Shown: piece by piece, positions 1-8,349 of the stretch
How the letters are laid out: the number at the start of each line of letters is the position of its first letter
How positions within the stretch are numbered: position 1 is the stretch's first letter
From: Triops longicaudatus
Lineage: Eukaryota > Arthropoda > Branchiopoda > Notostraca > Triopsidae
Direction of reading: 5' to 3'
Length of the DNA: 64,000 nucleotides
Assembly (NCBI GenBank): GCA_022885665.1
Contig: JAGQDJ010000165.1
Span: forward strand, 1-64,000
The notes under the pieces: model-generated
Told to the model about the DNA's origin: nothing
Database searches by the model: none
What the model saw: the letters and a program-made list of their open reading frames with translations, nothing else
Translations under genes and position numbers: made by a program

Positions 1-477
1 AAATGCAAACAATAAGTATAAAGATCAATTGAACCGATTCTTGACAATGCCTTGATTATGTGACACTTAGTAAGTTTGGTGCTATGCATCACAATCGTTA
101 AAATTTTCGCTAATTTATGGAGGAGGAAAATTTTGCGCCAAAGTTTGAATTTAATGAGAAACATTTTCAGAAAAATTCTGGCTGCGTGCTAATTTCATTA
201 ACATGTATATTTTTCAAAGCGTGTGTTAAATGACTAGCATGAAATAATTTACTTTATGATAGGTTAGGTATAGTAACTCAGGTTTAATTGCGTTAATTCC
301 GATAAGTTTAATTTGTACTTTACTGTTATAAACCCGCCTTCGATTTCTAATTTTCCCGTCTCAGAAAACTGAACCTAACCTAATTTATTACTTTTTAACG
401 TATTTAATCCCGGCGCGTCTATGCAATTCGTGGAAAAGTCAATGCAAAAGCTAAGTCAGTTATGTCAGATTACATTA

Positions 478-530
478 GGTTAGTTAAGTCAGGTAAAGTT
501 AGGGCCTAACCTTGCCTGACTTAACTAACC
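478..530. repeat. Near-perfect 26-bp inverted repeat with 1-nt centre
   Basis: The arms 478-503 and 505-530 are reverse complements at 24 of 26 positions. Each begins GGTTAGTTAAGTCAGG when read inward. Both mismatches would be G-U compatible in RNA. The structure is typical of a foldback or MITE remnant, or of a cruciform-forming palindrome. No target-site duplication was identified. Confidence 0.85.
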
Positions 531-589
531 TATATTGTATAGCGAACCGCCCCCCTGCATATTGTATACCGATACAGCAGTTAGCGGGA

Positions 590-605
590 ACACACACACA
601 CACAC
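590..605. repeat. (AC)n microsatellite
   Basis: About eight AC units run from 590 to 605, followed by CTCA-rich sequence. This is an ordinary dinucleotide repeat. Confidence 0.9.
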
Positions 606-641
606 GCTCACTCACTCATAAAAAAATAGGCATTAAATTTA

Positions 642-715
642 TTTGCACGCATGGTTTGGTGGGCCCCTGAAGCCTGTGGGCCCGGCGCACTTGCGCCATG
701 GTTAATCTGGCCCTG
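642..715 (-). mobile_element. hAT-type transposon terminus (fragment)
   Basis: Read on the minus strand from 715, the sequence begins CAGGGCCAGATTAACCATGG and continues with GGCGCAAGTGCGCC and GGGCCC blocks. This is the typical look of one class of hAT terminal inverted repeat (CAGGGCCGGATTAAC-type ends with GGGCCCC subterminal stretches). The GC content is far above the surroundings. No second end was found to the left, so this is a solo end or a heavily deleted copy. Confidence 0.5.
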
Positions 716-1150
716 AGTGGAATGCTGAATAGTTTTCATGAACCGTCTTCGGAACTTGACCATACGATTCGCCCCTGCTAATGCTATTATTAGTTTTATT
801 GGAAGACAAGTACTTAGTAGATCGTCTTAAAATTAATTTCTAAGTCCGTTACTAAGCATTTCATACGTATCGAATGATTGAGCGTCCCCGTACCACCCAT
901 CGAAATATTCAAAACGGTGGTAGCGCCCACGTTGAAGCCCACTGCAGTAGATGGACAAAGTCTTTCAAAGTTATAGCATATTATAGTGGCAATTTTAGAG
1001 CTTAAAAGAGACTATGTCCACTGAGAACTAGCGAGAGCTTTGTCGTGCTAACACGGTGGCCTTGAAACGTTGAAAATTTCTTGAGATTTTGTGAGCTACG
1101 CATATGATATTAGGAGCTGGCTGTGATCAACACAATAAACAGTGAACCGC

Positions 1151-1178
1151 TATAGTCTGCAGCTGTTCGCAGTTCAGT
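1151..1178 (+). promoter_or_regulatory. Possible core promoter of SLAIN gene (weak)
   Basis: A TATAGTC stretch at 1151 lies about 24 bp upstream of TTCAGTAC (1173-1180), which matches the arthropod initiator TCAGT. The spacing is right for TATA plus Inr, but each motif is weak. An alternative is that a pyrimidine-rich acceptor (TTTCCCCTTCAG, ending at 1282) begins the first coding exon, with a non-coding exon further upstream. Confidence 0.2.
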
Positions 1179-1246
1179 ACTATACTTGAAACAGGCGTTT
1201 TTGACTCAAACGGTATTTAGCGTGAAACCTTTGTGGGTGTTTTTGA

Positions 1247-1297
1247 ATGGTGTCTAAGCCTTTGCCATCATTTCCCCTTCAGTTCTGTGTGCCTTGA
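1247..1297 (+). other. Possible upstream ORF in SLAIN 5' leader
   Basis: If the leader starts near 1175, it holds one upstream ATG at 1247. This opens a frame of 16 codons plus TGA, out of frame with the main ORF and ending 22 bp before the first in-frame ATG. Its use depends on whether 1247 is in the mature mRNA, because an acceptor at 1282 would remove it. Confidence 0.2.
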
Positions 1298-1319
1298 TTT
1301 ACTTACCTTATACACAATT

Positions 1320-1660
1320 ATGTTACAAGAATCGCTTGGTATTATGGATAGCCAAGACGAAGTGCGAAAATTACAGCAACTGGTAAAAACCCTGGAGCTC
1401 CAAAGCGACCATTTACGCGTGGCAAAACAAAGAAATCACAGCCCTGTTGCGCTTTCCTGCAGCTGGACCTTAGATGCTGAAGACTCTTTAGATCGTATAG
1501 ACTTGCAATGGGAACCCTCTCTTGATGAATCTGAACTAGACTTAACCCATTCCATTCATCCAACTTCACGACATGGCGTCAAAGACCAAGATACTTCGTT
1601 CTGGGACGAACTGGAATTCATTGATCTGGAACAAATCAACTTTTCGGATGAAGAATCGTG
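1320..1660 (+). CDS. SLAIN exon 1 (coding part)
   Basis: This exon encodes the N-terminal coiled coil and the acidic half of the SLAIN motif. It ends inside a Trp codon (TG|G, phase 2) at donor GTATTG. Open frame continues past the donor into the intron but loses the family pattern there, which supports the splice. Confidence 0.85.
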
Positions 1661-4600
1661 GTATTGTAACTTAGCTATCTTATCAATCCTTCGCCCGTTT
1701 ATTATTTCCTAAAACCCTGCCTTAATCTTTGTAAAGACCGTTGTTGTGCCACGCAAAACCATTTTACACAGAATTTTCATTTAATTTTAACATCGTTTCA
1801 GTCTACTTCACAAGAATTTTAATCGTAGGAAAGAAAAGAATAGGAAGGAGTTATTCATTTGTATAGTGTTTAGTAGCAAGGATATGCAAATAAGCTTGCG
1901 TGGAATACGAAATAATGAAGAAAATATTTGCGTTGACATTTGTTTCTTATGGGAGCATATATTCAAGTGTAGCTATTTATTTTCTGCTTTTTCTACGTCG
2001 TACTGGTCCCTCAGTTTTGTTTTGTTAAATAAAGTAAAAAACAAATGTATCCTAGTGGTAAAGATTTTGTGAAACAAACGTCAAGTCAGCCAATGGTTAG
2101 ATATCCCAGAGTTTATTAGCCATGTTATTTTTGTCTTTTTTTCCTGTGTTGTTCATCATGAAGGTGAGTAACCTGCTAGAGGTGAGTCATCTTAGTTATA
2201 AGATGCTAGAAATCTTTCATAGTCTTGCCTTTTAAAACAAAAGGACAAAGACGTGTTACTGTATTGGCATATGTTGCGTGACACAAATTGGTTCGCGCTG
2301 TTTCGAGCAATGAAAAAGGGCTCACACATGTTATCCTCCAGATTGTTCAATTTCTTTACCGCATGTGTGGGATGAGGCACACAACACAACCCGGATCTCT
2401 TTTACCATGCCTTTCCGGAACGAGCGATTCCATTCAGGCAATAAATCCCATTGGAGGGATTTTGAAGAGATCCGTTGTTCTTTTGTAGTGACAAGTTTTC
2501 ATAACAGGAAAAGTTTTGAAATTACGTGCGTGACCCTTAAAAGGGTTATTGAATCGCACGGCACACAGACGGTTCGTTTCCCACGCGTAATAACGTTCCT
2601 TTACTGTCCCCAGAATTGAATTTCTTTGATTGCAGCTTTTAACGTTTACCTTAAAAATGGCTTAAGGTTTAAATTGCGCCTGGGAAGTAAAACTACCGTG
2701 TACGTTGCTTAGCTAGACTTTCGTGACCTTGTCAAATATATTTTTCTTGTTTTGCTGTTTTTTATGTCAAAGGTTATGCGAATCGCCAGCGGCAAGAGGA
2801 AATAATGGCGACAAGGGGAACAAGAGCGTGTTGGATTGGTTGTATGAAGATGATTTACCTTCTGCCAACAAGTCTTCCTCAATGCAGTCGAGTTTATTAC
2901 CTCGCAACTTGATTGCGTCTGAAAGTATGACATAATTTTTCTTGTTTCACGCTCTAATTATTATTTTGTATTCCAGGCACGAGAAGTCCTCAACTTTTAA
3001 GATCTCAGCTTCCAAGCCCAAATCCTTCTGCAGTTTTGTCTCCTACCCCAGTTACAAGTCGCTTAGAATATTTTGCAAGACGTTTCACGCCATCTCCGGA
3101 CCGAAGTCGGATCTCTGCAGAGAGAGAGCTGTCTATACCAGCTCCATTTGCGTTAAATACATCAAGTAAAAACCCAGCCTAAGGAGAAATAAGAGCTTTA
3201 AGCAACATTGTTGGGTTTAGGTACACCCCGTAACATTGACACGCGGACTTTCACGCGACCCAAGAAGAAACTGGGCCAATTTGGGGTAATGCCAAGCCCA
3301 GTGCGGCAAGTTGACACATCCGGTGACTTGGAAGACCTCCCAGCGCTGAACTCCACCTTTACAGCACCTTCGGCTCCTAAAAGAAACGCTCCAACTTTAA
3401 ACAACACTTTCGTTGCCGAAGACGATAATTTAGCGAATCCGCTTTTGAACGAAACGTTTGAGGTTGAACCCGAGCAGGGAGCTGTCTCTAAAGGCGTGCC
3501 AATGGATTGTGAATCGGATAAGGAAGAAGAAGACGTGCACAATCAAACACGCACATTGAATGTTTCGTTGAACCAAACGTTTACGCCCCAAAAAGTGCCC
3601 AAGCGAACTTTGGCATCCCCGTTACAAGCTTTCGCAGCCAGAAACCAAGCTGCGGCAAACCTTAACGCCACTTACACTGCAGAAGCTGAAGAAGAAGAGC
3701 AAAGGAAACAAGAAGAGGAAGTGAGGCTAAGAACTGTGATACCCACACCACCTGTGGAAATTGACGGGAGAGAGAAAACGCCGCAGGGTAGATTGTTGTT
3801 GCTGGAATCGCGCAATTCGTCCAGACACGGTTCCAACAACAGCTTGTTGAATTCACATCACCAAGACGTCCAAGATGTGTTGCTGGCAGCTTCCCGACAG
3901 GAAGAAAGTAAGAATTGAATTTTGGTTAATTAGCCAAACAGGAAAACGAAAATGTAATTTTCGTCGTTAATTGTCAGCAAAACTTGACCGTTGAAAAAGC
4001 AACAGGAAGCTCAGAATTTTCTCTAAAATGTTCCTGTACAGCATGTAATGTGCTTGTTCATTCTACAAAATTGCAAAAAAAATGCGCCTTTAGCTACAAA
4101 TAGTCACCGGGGAAAATGCAAAATGCGGCATAGTGCGGCACTTGCAGCCAAATAAGCTGCCATAGGATGTAGAATGATGTTTCTGACGTCAGTTTCTGGA
4201 GCTCACCTCAATGTGCGCTAAATAGGCGATACGGACGTTTGCAGGCGTTATTCAGATCTCCGCTGTAATGAAAAGCTCGGTTCTTTTTTCAGTTTATTTC
4301 TTTCAACTGTACTGCACATAAAAAAAAAAACGTAATTCGTAACGTAGTTCGTGTTTTTTTTTATCATTTTCAAACATTTTTCACCTTTCACGGAAAGACA
4401 TGGCAAACTGATCGCGAAAGTTTTGGGGTTCGGGCTGGTTAAGACGCGTGAATCTCTGAATGTGCCTTCATATGGGATGCGTGGGTTCGAATAAGCCCTA
4501 ATGCACAGATATTTTCGAAAGCTTTGCTTTTTCTGTACTGTTAATGCTAATTGTTTTACCTTATTTGCGTTTGTTCAGCCAGATTCGTTTTAACCATTCT

Positions 4601-6481
4601 CGTCTTATTGCTTCATTAATACCATTTTTGTAAAGTCATGTCTTTTCATTGACGATATGTAAAAATTTGAATGAATGTTAAGCTTGATAGTAGCTTTGTT
4701 AAAGGCTTTATACTAATTCCTAACGTAAATTTGTTTTGTTGTTGCAAAAGGCTTGGAGCTTCTGTCCAGTACTCCTATGCGGCGTAGCGGGTTCCCAGGT
4801 AAAAATAATTGGATGTGAAAGATGTGCATTTATTAAGTGATTGCACAAGCTTCTTATTAACCTTTGGACGAACTAAAATTGCATTCTAATATGGGTTAAA
4901 CTGGTAATGCTTGCCTACAGGAACTTTACGTGGTGCAGGTTCGGTTTCATCTTTGGGCTCGCCTATAGTTATGCCACCGGCCCCCAGTACTAAAGCGAAC
5001 GGTTATCATTCTGAAGGTTCTTTGGCCGATTTCAGTCAACGACCGCAGCAAACTAGAACAACTGCTTCGCCTTCGCCCACGCCTTCCAGTGCTGCTAGTA
5101 GCCCACATAGCTCACAGTCCCTCGATACCAACCCTGTCTTTGCTGCCGAGGATGGTACGCTTTTTTAATCCTTCTGAATGATTGTTTCCTTTTTTATAAA
5201 AGTTAACCCAGTCATGAAAGATTCTCAAAACTCCTTGAAAACAAGATCTCAAGTAAGGAAGTGCACGTAAAACAACCTAAGTTTTGATCGAAGCTCGTGA
5301 AATCCACCCTTCTCTTTCGTATAATGACTAAAAGTTTCATTCTTAGAAAGGAAATGTAAAAAAAATTAAGAAATAGTTAACCGTACAAAATCGTACAATT
5401 TAGACTTAAAATAACTACGCAATTTTCTTAAGGAAAACTCCGCCGTGAAGAATGGAACTAACTCGTCAACCAATAATTCTATTAAGTAAAAGTTTAACTT
5501 GTAAACCCCACGGCACGACAATCTTAGATGGCAAAGTTCCTGTGTTTTTTTTTCACACGAACTGGGTCGGTATCATAAAACTTTATGTTTGCTATAGACT
5601 ATAACAGCGATTCTTCAGTTTTGAAATTTTTTTCATGACTCGTCCTCCCTGAAATGCTTGCCTGTCTCGAATACTTAGCTTTCGACTAATGAACTAACGT
5701 ATACCTTGGCTTCATTTAACGACAGATTCATTAGTACGGAGAAGCATGCCCAATTTAGCTGTAAGAAAGGTCAGTGGCATCTCTCGTCTTGCTCCTCCCA
5801 CAGTTGGACTCCGCCCCCCTGGAGTGGGAAGACTTTCAATGCAGCCCAGCGAATCACGTCTAAGACCCCCTATTGCGGCCCCGCCCCCTAGAATGCCAGC
5901 AGTGCAAGCTCCAGCGGCTCTCAATACTACACGACCAGTAACTCCTAGTGAGTCTGTGTTCAAGCAGCCACAAGTACCCATCAGGGGAATTTCTCGTCTC
6001 CAGCCACCGTCTAAAGTAATTTTTCCCGCTACTTTTAACACGCAGTGTTTTTCATAAATATTTTTACTTTTAACATTGAAGTTTTTATCCATAGAACACA
6101 TTTACCCTATTTTTTTTATTGAGTGACGTTTCAGTCTTGGTTAGAAGTCTTTATGTTCCGTAATTATTTTGTTCTCATATATTAACCTCGTTTAGTTTTT
6201 ATTTATTGACATGTTTAAGTATTTTTAATTGTTTGATTATTTTTGCTTTCACTAATCCTGTTCAACCACCTTCGGTACAGATACGTCCAGTGAATGGACA
6301 GCCTTCAATTCCGGCTCCAGTGGCTCCGCGCTTTGCTCGTCCTTCAAGTCAGGCTCCACCTCCGGTTATTCAAGCTCCAGCTTCCAGACTTCCAGTAGCG
6401 CCATCTACACCTGGGTTACGACCTCCATTTTTTGGTATTCCGCGACCGGTCTCCCGACTTCCGGCACCTAGACATCGATGA
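1320..6481 (+). CDS. SLAIN motif-containing microtubule plus-end protein (8 coding exons)
   Basis: The coding sequence is join(1320-1660, 2773-2924, 2977-3165, 3221-3907, 4751-4798, 4921-5154, 5726-6015, 6281-6481), about 713 residues. All introns are GT-AG and the reading phase is kept across every junction. SLAIN proteins bind EB1-family proteins and ch-TOG/XMAP215 polymerases at growing microtubule ends. The protein shows a short coiled coil (EVRKLQQLVKTLELQ, residues about 13-33), an acidic helix (FWDELEFIDLEQINFSDEES, about 94-113) joined across intron 1 to WLCESP (the SLAIN motif), then LDWLYEDD, five L-N-x-T-[FY] repeats, RRSMPNL, and a Pro-rich tail with SRLP/LRPP motifs. Human SLAIN2 is about 580 residues, so this one is longer, mainly through exon 4. 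The first in-frame ATG is at 1320, after an in-frame stop at 1218; ATG 1344 (MDSQDEV) is an equally plausible start. Family assignment is firm; exact ends of exons 5 and 8 are less so. Confidence 0.9.
1661..2772 (+). other. SLAIN intron 1 (1.1 kb, phase 2)
   Basis: The intron runs from donor GTATTG to the pyrimidine-rich acceptor ending CAAAG at 2772. Short ORFs inside (for example 1866-2072 and 2365-2619) show no family resemblance and I treat them as chance. Confidence 0.75.
2773..2924 (+). CDS. SLAIN exon 2
   Basis: The exon begins by completing the split Trp and reads WLCESPAARGNN, then KSVLDWLYEDDLPS. This matches the conserved block after the SLAIN motif, where vertebrate proteins have a SWLYVSP stretch followed by an SPLxWCR-like helix. 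It ends in phase 1 at donor GTATGA. Confidence 0.85.
2977..3165 (+). CDS. SLAIN exon 3
   Basis: The 189-bp exon follows a 52-bp intron (acceptor TTTGTATTCCAG). It is symmetric, phase 1-1. It encodes a Ser/Pro-rich segment including RSPQLLRSQLPSPNPS, RLEYFARRFTPSPDRSR and ELSIPAPF. SQLP is an SxLP-type candidate EB-binding motif. The reading frame is supported by phase at both ends. Confidence 0.8.
3221..3907 (+). CDS. SLAIN exon 4 with L-N-x-T-[FY] repeats
   Basis: The 687-bp exon follows a 55-bp intron (3166-3220, GTAAAA...TTTAG), phase 1-1. The protein carries five spaced copies of L-N-x-T-[FY] (LNSTF, LNNTF, LNETF, LNQTF, LNATY; residues about 270-378) set in acidic, disordered-looking sequence. 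These are followed by a Glu-rich stretch (AEAEEEEQRKQEEE) and an Asn/Ser/His-rich end. It ends at donor GTAAGA. Confidence 0.85.
3908..4750 (+). other. SLAIN intron 4 (843 bp, phase 1)
   Basis: The intron runs from GTAAGA to an acceptor ending GCAAAAG at 4750. It holds A/T runs and a tRNA-like remnant (about 4426-4508), with no coding signal. Confidence 0.75.
4426..4508 (+). repeat. tRNA-like sequence, possible SINE head or tRNA pseudogene
   Basis: The stretch holds an A-box-like segment (CGGGCTGGTTAAGACGCG) and, about 45 bp on, a B-box GGGTTCGAATAAGCCC (consensus GGTTCGAnnCC). Between them is a possible long variable arm, as in class II tRNAs (Leu/Ser). The acceptor and T stems do not pair properly, so it is not a functional tRNA. 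Confidence 0.35.
4751..4798 (+). CDS. SLAIN exon 5 (48-bp small exon)
   Basis: This small phase 1-1 exon encodes LELLSSTPMRRSGFP between an AAAAG acceptor and a CAG|GTAAAA donor. The donor is strong and the acceptor has a T-rich upstream tract. Skipping it would keep the frame, so it may be alternatively used. Confidence 0.65.
4921..5154 (+). CDS. SLAIN exon 6
   Basis: The 234-bp exon, phase 1-1, follows acceptor TTGCCTACAG and ends at donor GTACGC. It encodes a Ser/Thr/Pro-rich segment (SVSSLGSPIVMPPAPS, then RTTASPSPTPSSAASSPHSS). This is low-complexity and likely disordered, of the kind phosphorylated by proline-directed kinases in SLAIN2; the sites here are inferred. Confidence 0.8.
5155..5725 (+). 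other. SLAIN intron 6 (571 bp, phase 1)
   Basis: AT-rich intron with no recognisable elements. The acceptor CAG at 5725 precedes the conserved LVRRSMPNL segment. Confidence 0.7.
5726..6015 (+). CDS. SLAIN exon 7
   Basis: The exon encodes DSLVRRSMPNLAVRKVSGIS, matching the conserved RRSLPNL-like block of SLAIN proteins, followed by SRLAPP, GLRPP and SRLRPP repeats and GISRLQPPSK. It ends in phase 0 at donor GTAATT. An earlier donor-like site (GTGAGT at about 5950) could produce a shorter form, but the S-R-L repeat continues past it. Confidence 0.8.
6281..6481 (+). CDS. SLAIN terminal coding exon 8
   Basis: The exon starts in phase 0 after acceptor TTCGGTACAG and ends at TGA 6481. It encodes a Pro/Arg-rich tail including IRPVNGQPSIPAP, ASRLPVAP, GLRPPFFGIPRP and VSRLPAPRHR. 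The SRLP motifs fit the SxIP/SxLP class of EB1-binding motif. The exact start depends on the acceptor choice. Confidence 0.75.
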   Translation: MRPVNGQPSIPAPVAPRFARPSSQAPPPVIQAPASRLPVAPSTPGLRPPFFGIPRPVSRLPAPRHR

Positions 6482-8300
6482 GCTTGGGAATTAATTTTGT
6501 ATATCAATTGGAATCTGTCCAGGGCGTTTTAAAATGCGCGATTCTTTTTTTTTTCTTGGAAAACTATATATTCTAGGAAAGTGCCTTGTAATAGACAAAT
6601 TCTATATTCCGCGCCACGTACTGTGAAAGAAGGGGAAAAATGAAGAAATTACTCTTTTTTTATTTGTTACGTTTCTTCTTTGGCTATTATATCATAAGTA
6701 ACCGGGTCGAAAAGCTCTTGAAACATGCGAAGATAAGCTATGCATACATGAGTTTCCCTTTTAAAGTATAAAAACTGCTCTGTTTAAGAGAGCAGCCCAC
6801 AAAACTTTCAAAACTTACTTGTCGAGGCATATTTTTGGTATCTGGGCAGCGTTGTCTTCGTGTCGTTTGAGGTTTTCTTGTTCGGTAGCCTTTTTAGCTC
6901 GCTGAAAGTTTGATACTCTAAATAGTATACTTCATGTTAATCTAACAGAGAGCAAGCGAGAAAAAGATCTCGAAAGGGAAGAATTTCATACGTTACTCAG
7001 ATACCAACGAAAAAAGGGTATTCAGATATAAAAGAACCTGCGGTGAACTGTAAGACTTGAAAGTTTTGCGAGTAGACCTCTCAAGCAGAGCTGGTTTTAT
7101 TCTTTAACGAAATCCATGTTAAAAGCACCATATCTAGTAGTTATTGGATTAAAGAACTTACTTGTACACTTGTAGAGATGACTTACTAACATTACCAGCT
7201 GGATAAGGACTCGAAAGTAAGAAACAAAAATTATGAGAAGGAAACACCAGAATTGCATGCTTTTGTTTAGAAACGTTTAGCCAGCGAGGTAACACGTGGC
7301 TACGTCTAACGCAGTAGTGCTGAACTGACGTAACAATCTTGGCGACCCTTTCGGCGGGAATAGAACATGTGTAACAACTTGTCTTATGATCAGCTAGAAT
7401 GAACTCTAACTTTCTAGCCTAATGCTTTGTTAATATGTAAACTATGAGCAAAACGAAGAAAAAATTAGGCAGAAATCTCTAGTTCTCTTTCTGATCTCTA
7501 TAGAAAGACTACTTTGAGACGCTCTCCAGATGTATTATTGAGCTGCATTGCTCAGAATAATGTGTCAAACAAAAGTCCATGTAGTAGAAGTCTTGTTACT
7601 ATACTGGAAATTGTAAAGCAAACAAAGTGAAAAATTCTTTTTGTACAGGGTTATGTAATTTAGGTTCGGGTTATATGTTTTTTAAGAGTAATACAATTGA
7701 TTCGGTACTAAGCGGTACGTTTTATGTTGAGGGGGCACATTGTCCTACTCTGGACCCATTTTTCGTGAGACTTACAAAGTTAGTTAGAAGCGATTACCAA
7801 TTAACGTACGCGAATATTCAAATTGATTCTCTCAGTTTTGCAAGCTACGTGGTATAGTGTCAGTAAAATTTGCGTATACAGGTAACCCTGTCCATGATAA
7901 CGCTGTCCGTTCTTGTGGACTAGTAAGTCATTTGGTGGAAACGGCGTGGCAGATATAAGTAAAATACTGCAAATACTTAAAGATTCACACATGTTGTTAA
8001 GGCCACATTGGTATTTGACCAAGCAAGGGACTGAAAACGCTCTGGGGTGAAGTGAGAGGAACAAATAGGAAACAAATGGCATTTGCGCTTTGCTAGCTGT
8101 GATCGAATTAAAGGTTGCCGTGCATTTTACGAACCTGATGATCAGCGAGTTTATGCGAAAACATCTGTTGATTACAGTTATCATGAAATCGCAAACGTTA
8201 ATTCAAATATGACGGTGAAGTTTTATTCGACGTTGACGTTGATAACTTTTGGCTGATGCTTCAAAAGACCTGTTTAACTACTGTGTTTTAATAACAAATT
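6482..8300 (+). other. Probable SLAIN 3' UTR and flank
   Basis: No good AATAAA was seen between the stop codon and 8301, which suggests a 3' UTR of up to 1.8 kb. The stretch contains a large foldback (6761-7107). The ORFs at 7627-7857 and 7801-8184 (minus) have no recognisable domains. Confidence 0.35.
6761..7107. mobile_element. 347-bp foldback / MITE-like element with 58-bp terminal inverted repeats
   Basis: The arms 6761-6818 and 7050-7107 are reverse complements at about 45 of 58 positions without gaps, including an 11-bp perfect core (AAAACTTTCAA). Further inside, TTTGGTATCTG (about 6834) pairs with CAGATACCAA (about 6998). Both outer ends coincide with TTAA. A decayed MITE is the simplest reading. 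If transcribed in the SLAIN 3' UTR, it would form a long imperfect duplex. Confidence 0.65.
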
Positions 8301-8306
8301 AATAAA
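8301..8306 (+). terminator. Candidate poly(A) signal for SLAIN
   Basis: This is the first AATAAA I see downstream of the stop. It is followed within about 30 bp by a T- and GT-rich stretch (TGTTGTC, then TTTTGTTAGGTGGTGTTG), as expected for a downstream element. A second AATAAA lies at about 8650. Confidence 0.4.
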
Positions 8307-8349
8307 ATATACGTTTACTGTTGTCTATAATTTTGTTAGGTGGTGTTGA

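Larger units (their letters stand above)
1..1150. other. Intergenic DNA upstream of the SLAIN gene
   Basis: No gene is recognisable here. The stretch is AT-rich and contains AACCTAACC-type motifs (about 262-270 and 365-375, in opposite orientations), a strong inverted repeat (478-530), a short CA microsatellite (590-605) and a GC-rich hAT-type transposon end finishing at 715. An AATAAA at about 1127-1132 could belong to a neighbouring transcript, but nothing upstream supports one. Confidence 0.6.
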
